DNA of 64,000 nt from Bog-473 sp963800725 (GCA_963800725.1 CAWDCE010000024.1:1-64000); one strand, 5' to 3'. Shown: positions 44,820 to 53,122, numbered from the stretch's first letter. The notes: generated by a model from the sequence alone, not told the origin. Numbers and translations: made by a program.

Positions 44820-44869
44820 GCCCTCCTCTCAGCGTCGTGGTACTCGAGCGCGATGCGCGAAACGCTGCG

Positions 44870-45214
44870 CTACGCCTCGGCGATGCGCACGCTGATGAGC
44901 CGTGCGACGAGCGCCTTGGGCAGGGGTGAATCGATGGGGAACTGCAGCGCCCCCTTGGATGTCTTGTATTCAGTGAGTTCGTCGTTGAGCACCGGGAAGA
45001 CCGAACCGCTGTGGGGTAGGTAGCTCAGGTGGTTCTTGAAAGCTGCGAACCCAGCAATGACCTTCCCATTCAGCCTGTAGGCGGGGAGTCGATAGGAAAG
45101 GCCTTCCTCAGCCTCGGGGACCAGCTCGAGAATTGTCTGGCGCAGCGCACGGAGTGTGGACCGTTTTGGCTCGTCGAGATCCGCCAGATACGTGTCAATC
45201 TCGACGCCCGACAT
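44870..45214 (-). CDS. DUF1801 (iron chaperone/YdhG-like) protein
   Basis: A 114-aa DUF1801 protein: TYLADLDEPKRSTLRALRQT, the EEGLSYRLPAYRLNGKVIAGFAAFKNHLS motif and GALQFPIDSPLPKALVARLI at the end, all in family order. The fold is a small frataxin-like alpha/beta domain; a metal-chaperone role has been suggested for relatives. ATG 45214 is the only start in good position. Confidence 0.88.
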   Translation of the reverse strand: MSGVEIDTYLADLDEPKRSTLRALRQTILELVPEAEEGLSYRLPAYRLNGKVIAGFAAFKNHLSYLPHSGSVFPVLNDELTEYKTSKGALQFPIDSPLPKALVARLISVRIAEA

Positions 45215-45466
45215 CAATGTGAGTCTTGTCCCAACTCTCGGGAAGGTCAACCGTCCGCTTGGGTGCGTCTGGCGTGATGCGTGTTGAAGGTCGAGCGCCC
45301 CCGATCGACGGTGACCGGCTCGTGGGCGAGCGCAGCGGTGCGATTTAGGCCTCGAAGTCGAGACGCCCGACGGGTGCGCCACCGCCGACAGCCGTAGCCA
45401 GGTGGGCGAGCAATTCTGCATGCCCACACCCCTCGAATCCGCCAGAATCGAAGGCCGATACTGGAC

Positions 45467-45819
45467 TCAGGCGGGCTCCCAGAGTTCGACCCGATTGCCC
45501 TCTGGATCGGTGACCCAGCCGAACCGGCCGACCCCGTCCATTGCCTGGGTCTCCTCCGATACGTCTGCTCCCTTGCGGCGTAGTTCGCGAGCATTGCTTC
45601 GAGGTCGTGCACCCTGAAGTTGATCATGGTTTGCTGGGCGTGGGACCCGAAATAGTCAGTTTCTGATTCGAAAGTCGCGAACACCGTGGGCCCAACTTCT
45701 TGGCGCCACAGGCCGTTCGCGTCAACTTCGAGGCCCAGGCACTCGCGATACCAATCGCCAAGGGCCACCGGATCGTGCGCTCGTAGGAAATACCCTCCGA
45801 TTCCTGCCACATGCTCCAC
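45467..45819 (-). CDS. VOC-family protein (frameshift near 45583)
   Basis: About 117 aa when one missing base near 45583 is allowed. The first frame has GGYFLRAHDPVALGDWYREC, TDYFGSHAQQTMINFRVHDLEAM; the next frame continues LRRKGADVSEETQAMDGVG, FGWVTDPEGNRVELWEPA and a TGA at 45467. The join gives a perfect glyoxalase-like domain with the Glu ligand in VELWE. The start is GTG 45819. Confidence 0.8.
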
Positions 45820-45961
45820 GCCGCCATCATGCCAGGGCGCGACAAATCTTGCTCGACCACCGAGTCACTGTCGGTTGCCCATTGCGCCACCCAATGGCGC
45901 AGCCGGTCTGGACCGAGGACTCGCCTCTCTTTGACCATGGGCCTGCGCCGTCAGGGCTATG

Positions 45962-46210
45962 TCAGTTGAACTGGCGAATCGCCGGTCGTTGTTGTCGAAG
46001 GTACTCATTGCCTGCGGTGGTCAGCGACACCATCGAGGTGGTGCCGCGCCCGGCATCGCAGTGCACGTACCCACGGTCGTTGGCGTCCTCCCATACTGGA
46101 AAGCGCGGACACGACGTCCGCCAGGCATCGAGGACCTCGTCGTAGGGGCGGGCACCGCCGCTCAGCCACTCCAAGAGGTCCAAGATCAAGTTGTCGAGAT
46201 TGTCGGTCAC
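45962..46210 (-). CDS. small conserved protein with winged-helix-like pattern
   Basis: An 82-aa protein: DNLILDLLEWLSGGARPYDE, VLDAWRTSCPRFPVWEDA, then VHCDAGRGTTSMVSLTTAGNEYL. The helix-helix-wing pattern with a final TTAGNEYL helix resembles small winged-helix proteins seen in many bacteria. The GTG at 46210 is chosen because conserved sequence begins there. Function not known. Confidence 0.65.
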   Translation of the reverse strand: MTDNLDNLILDLLEWLSGGARPYDEVLDAWRTSCPRFPVWEDANDRGYVHCDAGRGTTSMVSLTTAGNEYLRQQRPAIRQFN

Positions 46211-46322
46211 CGTGCGGTCAATTATCGCAGCCCGACGCGGCAAAGGGCGTGCTGCCCGAATTCGGCAATTTGCCGACGATCGGCCGCCCGGACCAGGTGC
46301 GGGGAGACTCTGGCGATTTGAG

Positions 46323-46925
46323 TTAGGAGTCGTCCTCATCACCAAGGTGGTAAGTGCAGACCACGACGCCCGTTGTCGTCGTCGTGCTCTTTATCAGGCG
46401 CATGGGGCGCGCCACACCGTCGTCGGAGAAGATCCGCTTTCCGCCTCCGAGGACGATTGGCTCGATCATCAACACGAGTTGGTCGACCTGTCCGGCGGCC
46501 AGCAGTTCGCGCACCAGGCCGATGCTGCCCCACATCTGGAGGTCGCCTCCGTCCTGCGTGCGCAGCGCCGCGATCTCGCCGACCGCGTCGTCCGCTGCCA
46601 ACAAGGTGGAGTTACTCCAATGCAGATCATCGTCGGTGAGCGTGCGTGAGGCCACGTACTTCTTGATGGCGTTCATCCGGTCGGCGTAGGGGTCGCCGGC
46701 CCGCTCTGGCCACGCCGCCGCCATTGCTTGCCAGGTCCGCCGACCAAACACCAGGGCTTCGGCCGTTTCCATCCCTTCGGCCACGATCGGGCCCATGATT
46801 TCGGGGTCGAAGTACGGCATGGACCAGCCCCCATGGGCAAAACCACCGTCGAGGTCCTCTTCTGGACCTCCGGGGGCCTGGGCCACCCCGTCCAGGCTGA
46901 TGAACTCATTGACCACCACACGCAT
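46323..46925 (-). CDS. dihydrofolate reductase-like (RibD C-terminal domain) protein
   Basis: A 200-aa protein of the DHFR/RibD-C superfamily: RVVVNEFISLDGVAQAPGG, ALVFGRRTWQAMAAAWPER, KKYVASRTL and LQMWGSIGLVRELLAAGQVD, with the late PIVLGGGKRIFSD. It binds NADPH and reduces an unknown small molecule; it is not the essential DHFR. AAAAGGAG lies before the ATG. Divergent from the PadR gene. Confidence 0.88.
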   Translation of the reverse strand: MRVVVNEFISLDGVAQAPGGPEEDLDGGFAHGGWSMPYFDPEIMGPIVAEGMETAEALVFGRRTWQAMAAAWPERAGDPYADRMNAIKKYVASRTLTDDDLHWSNSTLLAADDAVGEIAALRTQDGGDLQMWGSIGLVRELLAAGQVDQLVLMIEPIVLGGGKRIFSDDGVARPMRLIKSTTTTTGVVVCTYHLGDEDDS

Positions 46926-47040
46926 GGGTCACTCCTTTTGACGGTTGTTGGTGAGGTTACAGCCGTCGTTCCCTCCATCGATGGCCAAGCGGACGGAACC
47001 GGCCGCCAATCTCCGCACGGCGCCCGACTACCCGAGGGGT

Positions 47041-47079
47041 GATATCGAATACCGATATCGAAAACCGATATCGAAAACC
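47041..47079. repeat. three 13-bp direct repeats, probable PadR operator
   Basis: GATATCGAAWACC is repeated three times without gaps (47041, 47054, 47067). Each unit contains the GATATC core, and the second and third sit in an 8-bp palindrome CGATATCG. The block lies 10 bp before the putative -10 box of the padR-chrA operon, so it overlaps the -35 region. Autoregulation by PadR is inferred. Confidence 0.55.
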
Positions 47080-47088
47080 GTTAAAGCC

Positions 47089-47094
47089 TAGGCT
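47089..47094 (+). promoter_or_regulatory. -10 box of padR-chrA promoter
   Basis: TAGGCT ends 7 nt before the GTG at 47102. It matches the leaderless pattern and points to GTG 47102 as the true start of padR, although the frame breaks right after it. Confidence 0.45.
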
Positions 47095-47101
47095 CTGAGC
47101 C

Positions 47102-47405
47102 GTGCGAATTTCTCCGGGGAGCGGTGCGGCTGCACATTCTCCACCACGCCGCCGTCGAGGAGATCCACGGAGCCTGGATGGCCGAGGAGCTGGAGCACCA
47201 TGATTACCGGATCAGTCCGGGATCGCTTTATCCAACACTGCACAAGATGGAGGCCGAGGGGCTGCTCCGCTCGCATCTCGACGTCGTCAATGGTCGCTCT
47301 CGCCGGCTCTATGCAGCCACCGCGAAGGGACGGCGTGAACTCGCGGCCACCCGCGCCCAGCTGCGGGAGTTGGCCAACGAGGTCCTCGGCGAGGGAGGAC
47401 CGTGA
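47102..47405 (+). CDS. PadR-family transcriptional regulator (frame break in the second codon)
   Basis: About 100 aa. The uninterrupted frame from GTG 47124 reads RLHILHHAAVEEIHGAWMAE, ELEHHDYRISPGSLYPTLHK, MEAEGLLRSHLDVVNGRSRR and the C-terminal helix, a full PadR winged helix. Family members have an EF-L-G segment before this; it is present here (EFLRGAV) but out of frame with GTG 47102. One indel at 47105 would restore it. PadR proteins are ligand-sensing repressors, and those next to chrA control it. Stop overlaps the chrA start (GTGA). Confidence 0.78.
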
Positions 47406-48593
47406 AGGGCAGTGACGATGCCACCGCGCCTGATGGCGTCGAGCCGGTGCCGCTCGGCACCATTGTCAAGGAGTGGACCAGGCTGGGCTGCGTGGGCTTT
47501 GGTGGGCCACCCACCCACATCGCACTGCTTCGGCGGATGTGCGTTGATGAGCAGCGCGTGGTTGGACGCGGAGGACTTCGAAGATGCCATTGCTGCCACC
47601 AATCTGTTACCCGGCCCGGCGTCGACACAGCTCGCCATCTTTTGTGCATGGCGGCTGCGGGGAGTGCGCGGGGCCATTCTCGGTGGATTGTGTTTCATTA
47701 TCCCGGGCCTCATCCTCATTTTGGCGCTCTCTGCATTGTTCTTGTCGGGGCATCCGTCGGCCTGGGCGCTCGGCGCCGCAGCCGGTGCTGGAGCGGCGGT
47801 GCCCGCCGTCGCCCTCAATGCAGCATGGGCACTCGTGCCGGCGAGTCGGGGCCGGATGGGATCGAGGCGTCCGCAGGTCCTTCGTTGGGTCCTCTACACC
47901 CTGCTCGGGGGAATTGCTGCGGCGACATTGGGTCCGTTGCTGGTACTCGTGCTGATCGGGTGTGGGATCACCGAGATCATCGTTCGCACGGGAGGCCGAT
48001 CGCTCAGCGCGGGTGGACCCCGGTCGTTTCTCCCCATCGCCCTGGTCCATAGCGCCGCAATCGGCGGTCTCGGTGCGTTGGCCTGGGTCGCGCTCAAAGT
48101 GGGTGCGCTGTCCTATGGCGGGGGATTCGTCATCGTCCCGTTAATGCAACACGACGCCGTGACGACCTATCACTGGATGAGTGCGTCGCAGTTTCTCAAT
48201 GCGGTGGCTCTCGGCCAGATCACCCCGGGTCCGGTCGTCCAGACGGTGGCGGCGGTGGGCTATGCCGCGGCCGGCCTGGGTGGGGGCCTCTTCGCCGCCG
48301 CCATTGCCTTTGGTCCGTCCTTCGTGTTCATCATCCTCGGTGCACCGAGGTTCGACCAGATCAGGGCGAACATCAAGATCCAGTCGTTCTTGACCGGTGC
48401 GGGGCCGGCCGTCATCGGTGCTATCGCTGGTTCGGCAATTCCACTCGGGCTCTCCTTCGCGCACTTGTGGCAGATCCCGGTACTGGCGGCCGCGCTGATC
48501 GCCGTGTTTGTCCTCAAACGAGGGGTCGTCAGCGTCTTATTGGTGTGCGGGGGCGTCGGGGCGTTGCTGGCCTTGGTCGGCGTGCCCGCGTAG
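47402..48593 (+). CDS. chrA: chromate transporter ChrA (frameshift near 47555)
   Basis: About 396 aa with two homologous CHR domains. The N-terminal frame has RLGCVGFGGPPTHIALLRRM and stays open to about 47555, then one extra base shifts it to WLDAEDFEDAIAATNLLPGP and on to the end. Domain 2 carries KVGALSYGGGFVIVPLMQHD and ALGQITPGPVVQTVAAVGY. ChrA exports chromate by a proton-coupled route. It is coupled to padR by a GTGA overlap. The last 57 bp are antisense to the convergent kinase gene. Confidence 0.88.
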
Positions 48594-49295
48594 TGAGCCA
48601 GAACCCGGGCCACAGTGCGACGCGGTTCCAAAGCGCGGTGGCGTGAAGACAGCGTGGGTCAACTCGCACGATCCGTGTTCGCCAGTTGCCGCGAAGGCGG
48701 TTGGCGAACCGCGGGCGATCCTGGCACGAATGGCTTCGACGCAGCCATCGGGCGAGAGTATCGAGGTGTCGACCTCGAGGTCGTAGATCCCCGGGTCATG
48801 GACCGCCCGTTCCCAACGCACCACGATGTCGGGGACCGCATCACCCGGACCGCTGCGCTCGTAGCGGTCCTCGTGCGCACCGGCGGAATTGCGGCGATCC
48901 ATGATCACCGGCACCGGGCAACGCACGCCGATGAGGTAGGCCGGCAATGCGCTGATCAGCGTGGCGACCCTCGGTAAAATTCCGAGGGGCTCGGAGTAGT
49001 CGTCGTGGTGGCCGACATCGACCACGACGTTGACGCCGAGATGACTCAATGTGGCGACCGATGTATAGAGGGCATCGAAGAGCGCCCGCAGGTGGACTTC
49101 GAGATCCGGCCGGTCGCCCCCCGGGCGCAGGCCGATCCCGGGCCAGAGGCGTTGGGGCACGATGTGCGCAGAGAATGCGTCAACCCCGAGATTGCACCAC
49201 AGATCATCGGTCAGAGCCATGAGGCGCCTCGCAATGGTCGATTTACCCGATCGCGGTATCCCATTGAGGACGACCACGGTTCCTGGATCTGGCAC
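48537..49295 (-). CDS. chloramphenicol phosphotransferase-like P-loop kinase
   Basis: A 252-aa frame. Residues 1-195 are a P-loop kinase of the CPT type: VVVLNGIPRSGKSTIARRLM (Walker A GIPRSGKS), DLWCNLGVDAFSAHIVPQ, VNVVVDVGHHDDYSEPLG and LIGVRCPVPVIMDRRN. It phosphorylates a small hydroxyl substrate; whether an antibiotic is unknown. The last 55 residues are low complexity and overlap the 3' end of chrA, so the native stop may be nearer residue 200 with a frame break. Start GTG 49295. Confidence 0.78.
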   Translation of the reverse strand: MPDPGTVVVLNGIPRSGKSTIARRLMALTDDLWCNLGVDAFSAHIVPQRLWPGIGLRPGGDRPDLEVHLRALFDALYTSVATLSHLGVNVVVDVGHHDDYSEPLGILPRVATLISALPAYLIGVRCPVPVIMDRRNSAGAHEDRYERSGPGDAVPDIVVRWERAVHDPGIYDLEVDTSILSPDGCVEAIRARIARGSPTAFAATGEHGSCELTHAVFTPPRFGTASHCGPGSGSLRGHADQGQQRPDAPAHQ

Positions 49296-49493
49296 ACCAC
49301 CATCTGAGCGCAGTTCGGGTCAGGGGGCCAGCGCAGTGTCGGAGTCGAGACTCGGGGGTCGACGCGAGGTCGATCGATCATCGAGGGCCTGGGTCCGGGT
49401 GACACCACTCAACAACGTGACCTAGCGTTTCATCGAGTCGAGCGGTTCGCCGGACCTGGGCTCGCAGCTCGCGGTGAGGGGATCAGTGACGCA

Positions 49494-49829
49494 ATGGCAA
49501 ACGATGGCGCCAATTCTCGATGGTCCCTCTGGTCGCAGGATTCAGTGCTCTGCATCTGCTCGCGCAACTCGGTGCTGTCCATCGGGTCCGTCGGCTCGGT
49601 GCTCTCGGTCGCCAGCATCGGCTCGGCCGGGTCGTTGCTCTCGATCGGCTCCTTCATCTCGATCGGATCCGTGATGTCCGCTCTATCTTTCGGCGCCATC
49701 ATGTCGCACCGGGCGGGCCGTTCGGTGTTCGGATCCAAGCGCGCCAGCGGCGTCCACGCCGCTTCGTCACCCACCTCGGTGCGCGAGTCGTCGGTCGATC
49801 TTTCGGGTGGGCCGGTCGTCGAGACGTAG
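49494..49829 (+). CDS. Ser/Gly/Ile short-repeat protein
   Basis: A 111-aa protein. Residues 14-70 repeat S-x-L-S-I-G-S-x-x-S units (SVLSIGSVGSVLSVASIGS; SLLSIGSFISIGS), giving regularly spaced Ser, Gly and aliphatic residues as expected for a narrow beta-helix or stacked strands. The end is Ser/Val-rich. I know this type of sequence as a small conserved actinobacterial protein of unknown role. Reading the opposite strand gives only the complement of the repeats. Confidence 0.6.
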   Translation: MANDGANSRWSLWSQDSVLCICSRNSVLSIGSVGSVLSVASIGSAGSLLSIGSFISIGSVMSALSFGAIMSHRAGRSVFGSKRASGVHAASSPTSVRESSVDLSGGPVVET

Positions 49830-49918
49830 CTCGAGCAAGACGGGGTCCGCTCAGCGACCCCGTGACGCCGACCTGCGCCGCTTCTGTGCCGGTCGCGGGC
49901 AATCCCTGCGATGGTGCG

Positions 49919-50473
49919 ATGTCCAACGAGGCGGGCGCCTTACCCAAAGAGATCGGCGCCCCGGCCACTCGGGCGCTCCTCGGAGCCGGTTACACGAGCC
50001 TGGTCGAGCTGGTCGAGCTGGTCGAGCTGGTCGAGCTGGTCGAGCTGGTCGAGCTGGTCGAGCTGGCCGACGTACCGGCCTCGGAACTCTTGGCACTTCA
50101 CGGAGTGGGCCCCAAGGCGCTGCGCATTCTCCAAGAGGCGCTGCACACGCAGGGCTTGTCGCTTCACTGGGCCAACGACACCGGTTGGGCCGTTCGAGCG
50201 AGGCCGATGGACCCGCTCGTTGAAGGCGCAGCCGCCCGGGTTCAGCGGCGCATGTCGATGGCGTTGACCTTGTGCAGCGAGATCCGTACGATCACCCGTC
50301 GGTCCCCCGGAGCGTCGTCGGTCTCGAAGATTGGCGCCGTATTTTCGGCCGACTCTTTCAGCGAAGGAATAATCGTCGTCGTCGGTAATCTCGGCATCAC
50401 CGCGCAATTCCAGATACCGCTGGGTGACCTCGAGATCGAGGATGAGCAACGAACACTGCGGCCGTGCCAGTGA
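49919..50473 (+). CDS. helix-hairpin-helix protein with an inserted (VEL)n repeat
   Basis: Residues 8-82 are a HhH domain of the small DNA-binding type: LPKEIGAPATRALLGAGYTS, then seven in-frame VEL tripeptides, then ADVPASELLALHGVGPKALR, ILQEALHTQGLSLHW. Without the repeats the two helical hairpins join as in homologous proteins. The VEL run is coded by 9-bp repeats. The frame stays open to 50473, but sequence after residue about 100 is unlike the family and antisense to the convergent PPOX gene. The native stop is probably near 50220 after a frame break. ATG 49919 is the start. Confidence 0.65.
   Translation: MSNEAGALPKEIGAPATRALLGAGYTSLVELVELVELVELVELVELVELADVPASELLALHGVGPKALRILQEALHTQGLSLHWANDTGWAVRARPMDPLVEGAAARVQRRMSMALTLCSEIRTITRRSPGASSVSKIGAVFSADSFSEGIIVVVGNLGITAQFQIPLGDLEIEDEQRTLRPCQ
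50000..50062. repeat. 9-bp minisatellite, seven perfect copies, in coding frame
   Basis: CTGGTCGAG is repeated seven times without mismatch from 50000, followed by the related CTGGCCGAC. The unit length is a multiple of 3, so copy-number change keeps the frame and adds or removes Leu-Val-Glu in the HhH protein. Confidence 0.9.
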
Positions 50474-50640
50474 AATTCTTGGTCTTCTGGCGGCTGGTAT
50501 TGAGCGAGATGGCGACCGAACCGTCCTCGGCCACGAACCACACCTCGGAGAGCTGGGGTGGACCGTCGGGCCCGATGGTGGCCAAAGTGGCCACCTTGCG
50601 TTTCCAAGAGATCGTGGTGTGACTGTGGGATCTGGGGCAT
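50242..50640 (-). CDS. F420/PPOX-type flavin-dependent protein (three frame breaks)
   Basis: About 132 aa when three breaks are joined: MPQIPQSHHDLLE (to 50601), then KRKVATLATIGPDGPPQLSE, VWFVAEDGSVAISLNTSRQK (to about 50471), then CSLLILDLEVTQRYLELRG, DAEITDDDDYSFAERVGRKY (to about 50332), then DRRVIVRISLHKVNAIDMRR and TGA at 50242. Each step is +1, so the three sum to one codon. This is the pyridoxamine-phosphate-oxidase-like fold of F420-dependent proteins (split-barrel). GAGGAGG lies 7 nt before the ATG. Three breaks in 400 bp stand out in an already error-rich window. Confidence 0.75.
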   Translation of the reverse strand: MPQIPQSHHDLLETQGGHFGHHRARRSTPALRGVVRGRGRFGRHLAQYQPPEDQEFHWHGRSVRCSSSISRSPSGIWNCAVMPRLPTTTIIPSLKESAENTAPIFETDDAPGDRRVIVRISLHKVNAIDMRR

Positions 50641-50813
50641 CGGTACTCCTCCTCGGTGCACGATAACGGGACCTCCGAGACCGGTCGCGCCGGTGGCTGC
50701 ACCGCCGGCGCTGCCGATGGCGTCTGCTTCGGGTCCAGATCCGCCGATCATTGGGACGAGGCGACTCCCCAACGAGACACTTGTTGGCTCTTCGGGCGGA
50801 ATTTGGAAGTTGC

Positions 50814-51944
50814 TCAGTCGTCGCTCCGCTGGCGATATTCAGCTGCACTCTGGGCCGCTTGGAAGTCCCATCGCTGTTCGATGTCGCCGAAATGCCAGAT
50901 GGCGAGTGCGACGACCCAGGTGGCGACAAAGACTCCGACGATGACGAAGCCGGCCCGATTGATGTTGAAGGTCTCCATGAAGTCCCAGAATCCACCGGTC
51001 CACCTGGTCTCTTGGGCGATGAGCCCGAGGATCTCGATGGTGCCGATGAAGAGCGCGATGAAGACCGAAAGACCGGTGATCGTCAGGTTGTAATAGATCT
51101 TGCGTATTGGCTTGGCGAAGGCCCAGTCGTAGGCGAAATTCATGAAACACCCGTCGATGGTGTCGAAGAGGCACATCCCGGCCGCGAAGAGGAACGGCAA
51201 GGACAAGACAGCGTAGAACGGGAGGCCCCCGACCACCGCCGATCCGGCCAATACCAAAAGGGCGACTTCGGTTGCGGTGTCGAAGCCCAGACCGAACAAG
51301 ATGCCGACCGGGTACATTTTCCACGGCGTGTCGATTCGCTTGGCGTAACCGCCGAGGAAGCGGTACATGAGGCCCCGGTTGTCGAGCTGGCGTTCGAGTT
51401 CTTCGTCGTCGTAGTGACCTTCGCGCATGGCGCGGCTCACCTTGATGATCGAGAGCAACACGAACAGATTGAGCAGGCCGAGCAGGCAGAGAAATGTCCC
51501 CGACACACCAGTGCCAATGATCCCGGTCCAGTGGTGCAGCCCCGACTTTGCGTTCTTGACCGCACCGTTGACGGCGCGGATGCCGAAATTCAATAGCACG
51601 GCCAGGACGAACACGATCGTGGAATGGCCAAGGGAGAAGAAGTAGCCCACGCTGAGCGGTCGCTCGCCGTTGCCGATCATCTTTCGGGTGGTGTTGTCGA
51701 TGGCCGCGATGTGGTCGGCGTCGAATGCGTGGCGCATGCCCAGGGTGTACGCCAAGACCCCGGTGCCGATTCCGAAGAGGTCGGACTTATTGATGTGGTA
51801 GCGACCCTTGAGGGCGAGAGCCAACATGCCCCAGCCCACGACGTTGAGGGCAATGATGGAGGCGGCCATGCCGCCGACCTTGGCCCATTCGCCCGGTGTC
51901 AGCCCATTGCGGATCTTGGTGATGCGGCCCATTGGGTCGGACAT
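50814..51944 (-). CDS. NixA/HoxN-type nickel/cobalt transporter
   Basis: A 376-aa NiCoT permease with eight hydrophobic segments. The metal-binding signature H-A-F-D-A-D-H-I is present in LGMRHAFDADHIAAIDNTTR, with the second conserved element FFSLGHSTIVFVLAVLL and GFDTATEVALLVLAGSA. It imports Ni(II) or Co(II) for metalloenzymes. No urease or hydrogenase gene lies nearby. A Fur-family-like palindrome sits 53 bp before the ATG, just upstream of a TAGCGT -10 box. Confidence 0.92.
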   Translation of the reverse strand: MSDPMGRITKIRNGLTPGEWAKVGGMAASIIALNVVGWGMLALALKGRYHINKSDLFGIGTGVLAYTLGMRHAFDADHIAAIDNTTRKMIGNGERPLSVGYFFSLGHSTIVFVLAVLLNFGIRAVNGAVKNAKSGLHHWTGIIGTGVSGTFLCLLGLLNLFVLLSIIKVSRAMREGHYDDEELERQLDNRGLMYRFLGGYAKRIDTPWKMYPVGILFGLGFDTATEVALLVLAGSAVVGGLPFYAVLSLPFLFAAGMCLFDTIDGCFMNFAYDWAFAKPIRKIYYNLTITGLSVFIALFIGTIEILGLIAQETRWTGGFWDFMETFNINRAGFVIVGVFVATWVVALAIWHFGDIEQRWDFQAAQSAAEYRQRSDD

Positions 51945-51985
51945 GCAAGCGGTTCCCCCGGTGCGCCGTGATTCGATCTTCCGCC

Positions 51986-51991
51986 ACGCTA
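51986..51991 (-). promoter_or_regulatory. -10 box for nickel transporter
   Basis: TAGCGT on the minus strand, 5 bp downstream of the palindrome at 51997-52015, so the palindrome covers the spacer and -35 zone. A leader of about 35 nt would result. Confidence 0.35.
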
Positions 51992-51996
51992 AGGCA

Positions 51997-52015
51997 ATTG
52001 CGAATGGTTCGCAAT
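51997..52015. promoter_or_regulatory. Nur-like operator palindrome upstream of nickel transporter
   Basis: attgcgaatggttcgcaat is a perfect 8-bp inverted repeat around TGG. Written as hexamers it is TTGCGA-N5-TCGCAA, close to the published Nur box of Streptomyces (tTGCaa-N5-ttGCAA). Position over the promoter of a NiCoT gene supports nickel-dependent repression by a Fur-family regulator. Confidence 0.6.
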
Positions 52016-52567
52016 AGATGCCCCGGCATCACGACTCGAGGGACTGGCTCGCCGGCGGGAGGAATGTCCCTGGTGACCGAGGCACCAATGCCCCCGTCGC
52101 GCCACAGACTCGCGACGACGCGCCGCCGCCTGGACTGAAGTCCCGACTTGGCGGACGGCACAATGCCCACGACCGCGGACTCGTTGCCACTCCCGTCGAT
52201 GGCGGTCTGCGCGCACCGAGAGTGGCCGCTCACCTCGCGGCTTGCGGGTGTACTGGGCTGGCCGAACCCAGCGCCGGAAAGTGCGAGCACGGCATTGATG
52301 CCGGTGGGGTGACCGGGTGAAATGTGGCGACGAACGGATGAGGCGAGGACGCACGAAGGTGTTGCGCCCGGTGGTCACCGAGGGAAACTCCCTACGTGCG
52401 AAAACACAGGGAGCTTCGGCGATGCCCCGGCGCGAAGTGGGGGGCATCCATGGAGCGCAACAGACGCTGCCGCTACCATGACGCGTGGTCCGCCCTTGGG
52501 GCGTCAACCTGGATGAAGCGTCGATGCCGCCAAGCTCGGCCCTGACGCAAAGGAAGGAACGAAGCGC
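52016..52567. other. 552-bp stretch without a supported gene
   Basis: Open frames here have arginine-rich, low-complexity translations and no conserved motif. The right end holds the ribosome binding site (AAGGAAGGA) of the collagen-like gene. I see no RNA structure. Confidence 0.4.
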
Positions 52568-53122
52568 ATGACGACACCACAAACGGGGAGCGATCTCGTC
52601 CCCTACAGCGAGCCGACACCCGAGAAGTCCTCGCCGGGCTGGGTCATTCCCGTGGTGATCGCCGCGTTGGTGATCGCGCTGGCTGGACTCGGGTTCGGGA
52701 TCTACGCCGTCGTCAAGATGCCGGCCAAGACCTCGGGACCGACGGGCGCCGTCGGTCCGCAGGGAAAACAAGGTGTCCAGGGCGTGCAGGGCCCGAGCGG
52801 TGCGCCCGGACCAGCAGGTCCGGCGGGCACCATTGCGGCCACGGAGGTCGTCTCGGCGACGACCCTGAGCACGGCGGCTGACGCACCGGTTGGGACCGTC
52901 CTCGTGGCCAAGACCGGGTGTCCGGCGGGAAAGCTGCTTCTGAGTGGCGGTGGGCAGATCGCGGCGTCGAATCCGGCTTCCAACCAATATGTCGCGTTGA
53001 GCACGTCGTTCCCCCTCAGCGCGACGATGTGGGAGACCCAGGGCATTGTCACCGGACCCCTCGGAGCCGGGGTCACCATGAACATGAAGCCCTATGTCGT
53101 GTGCGGGTCTCCGTCCACTTGA
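52568..53122 (+). CDS. membrane-anchored protein with collagen-like segment
   Basis: A 184-aa protein: cytoplasmic start of about 24 residues, one transmembrane helix (WVIPVVIAALVIALAGLGFG, 25-45), then ten G-x-y triplets (GPTGAVGPQGKQGVQGVQG onward, about residues 57-86), then a beta-rich outer domain of about 95 residues with two cysteines (KTGCPAG and VVCGSPST). The layout (anchor, collagen stalk, head) suggests a trimeric surface protein. AAGGAAGGA precedes the ATG. Head-domain family unknown. Confidence 0.75.
   Translation: MTTPQTGSDLVPYSEPTPEKSSPGWVIPVVIAALVIALAGLGFGIYAVVKMPAKTSGPTGAVGPQGKQGVQGVQGPSGAPGPAGPAGTIAATEVVSATTLSTAADAPVGTVLVAKTGCPAGKLLLSGGGQIAASNPASNQYVALSTSFPLSATMWETQGIVTGPLGAGVTMNMKPYVVCGSPST

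Noticed and set aside
49430..49774. Minus-strand frame with TDPMDSTEL-type repeats
   Set aside because: Complement of the Ser-Ile-Gly repeat gene; no ribosome binding site or -10 box.
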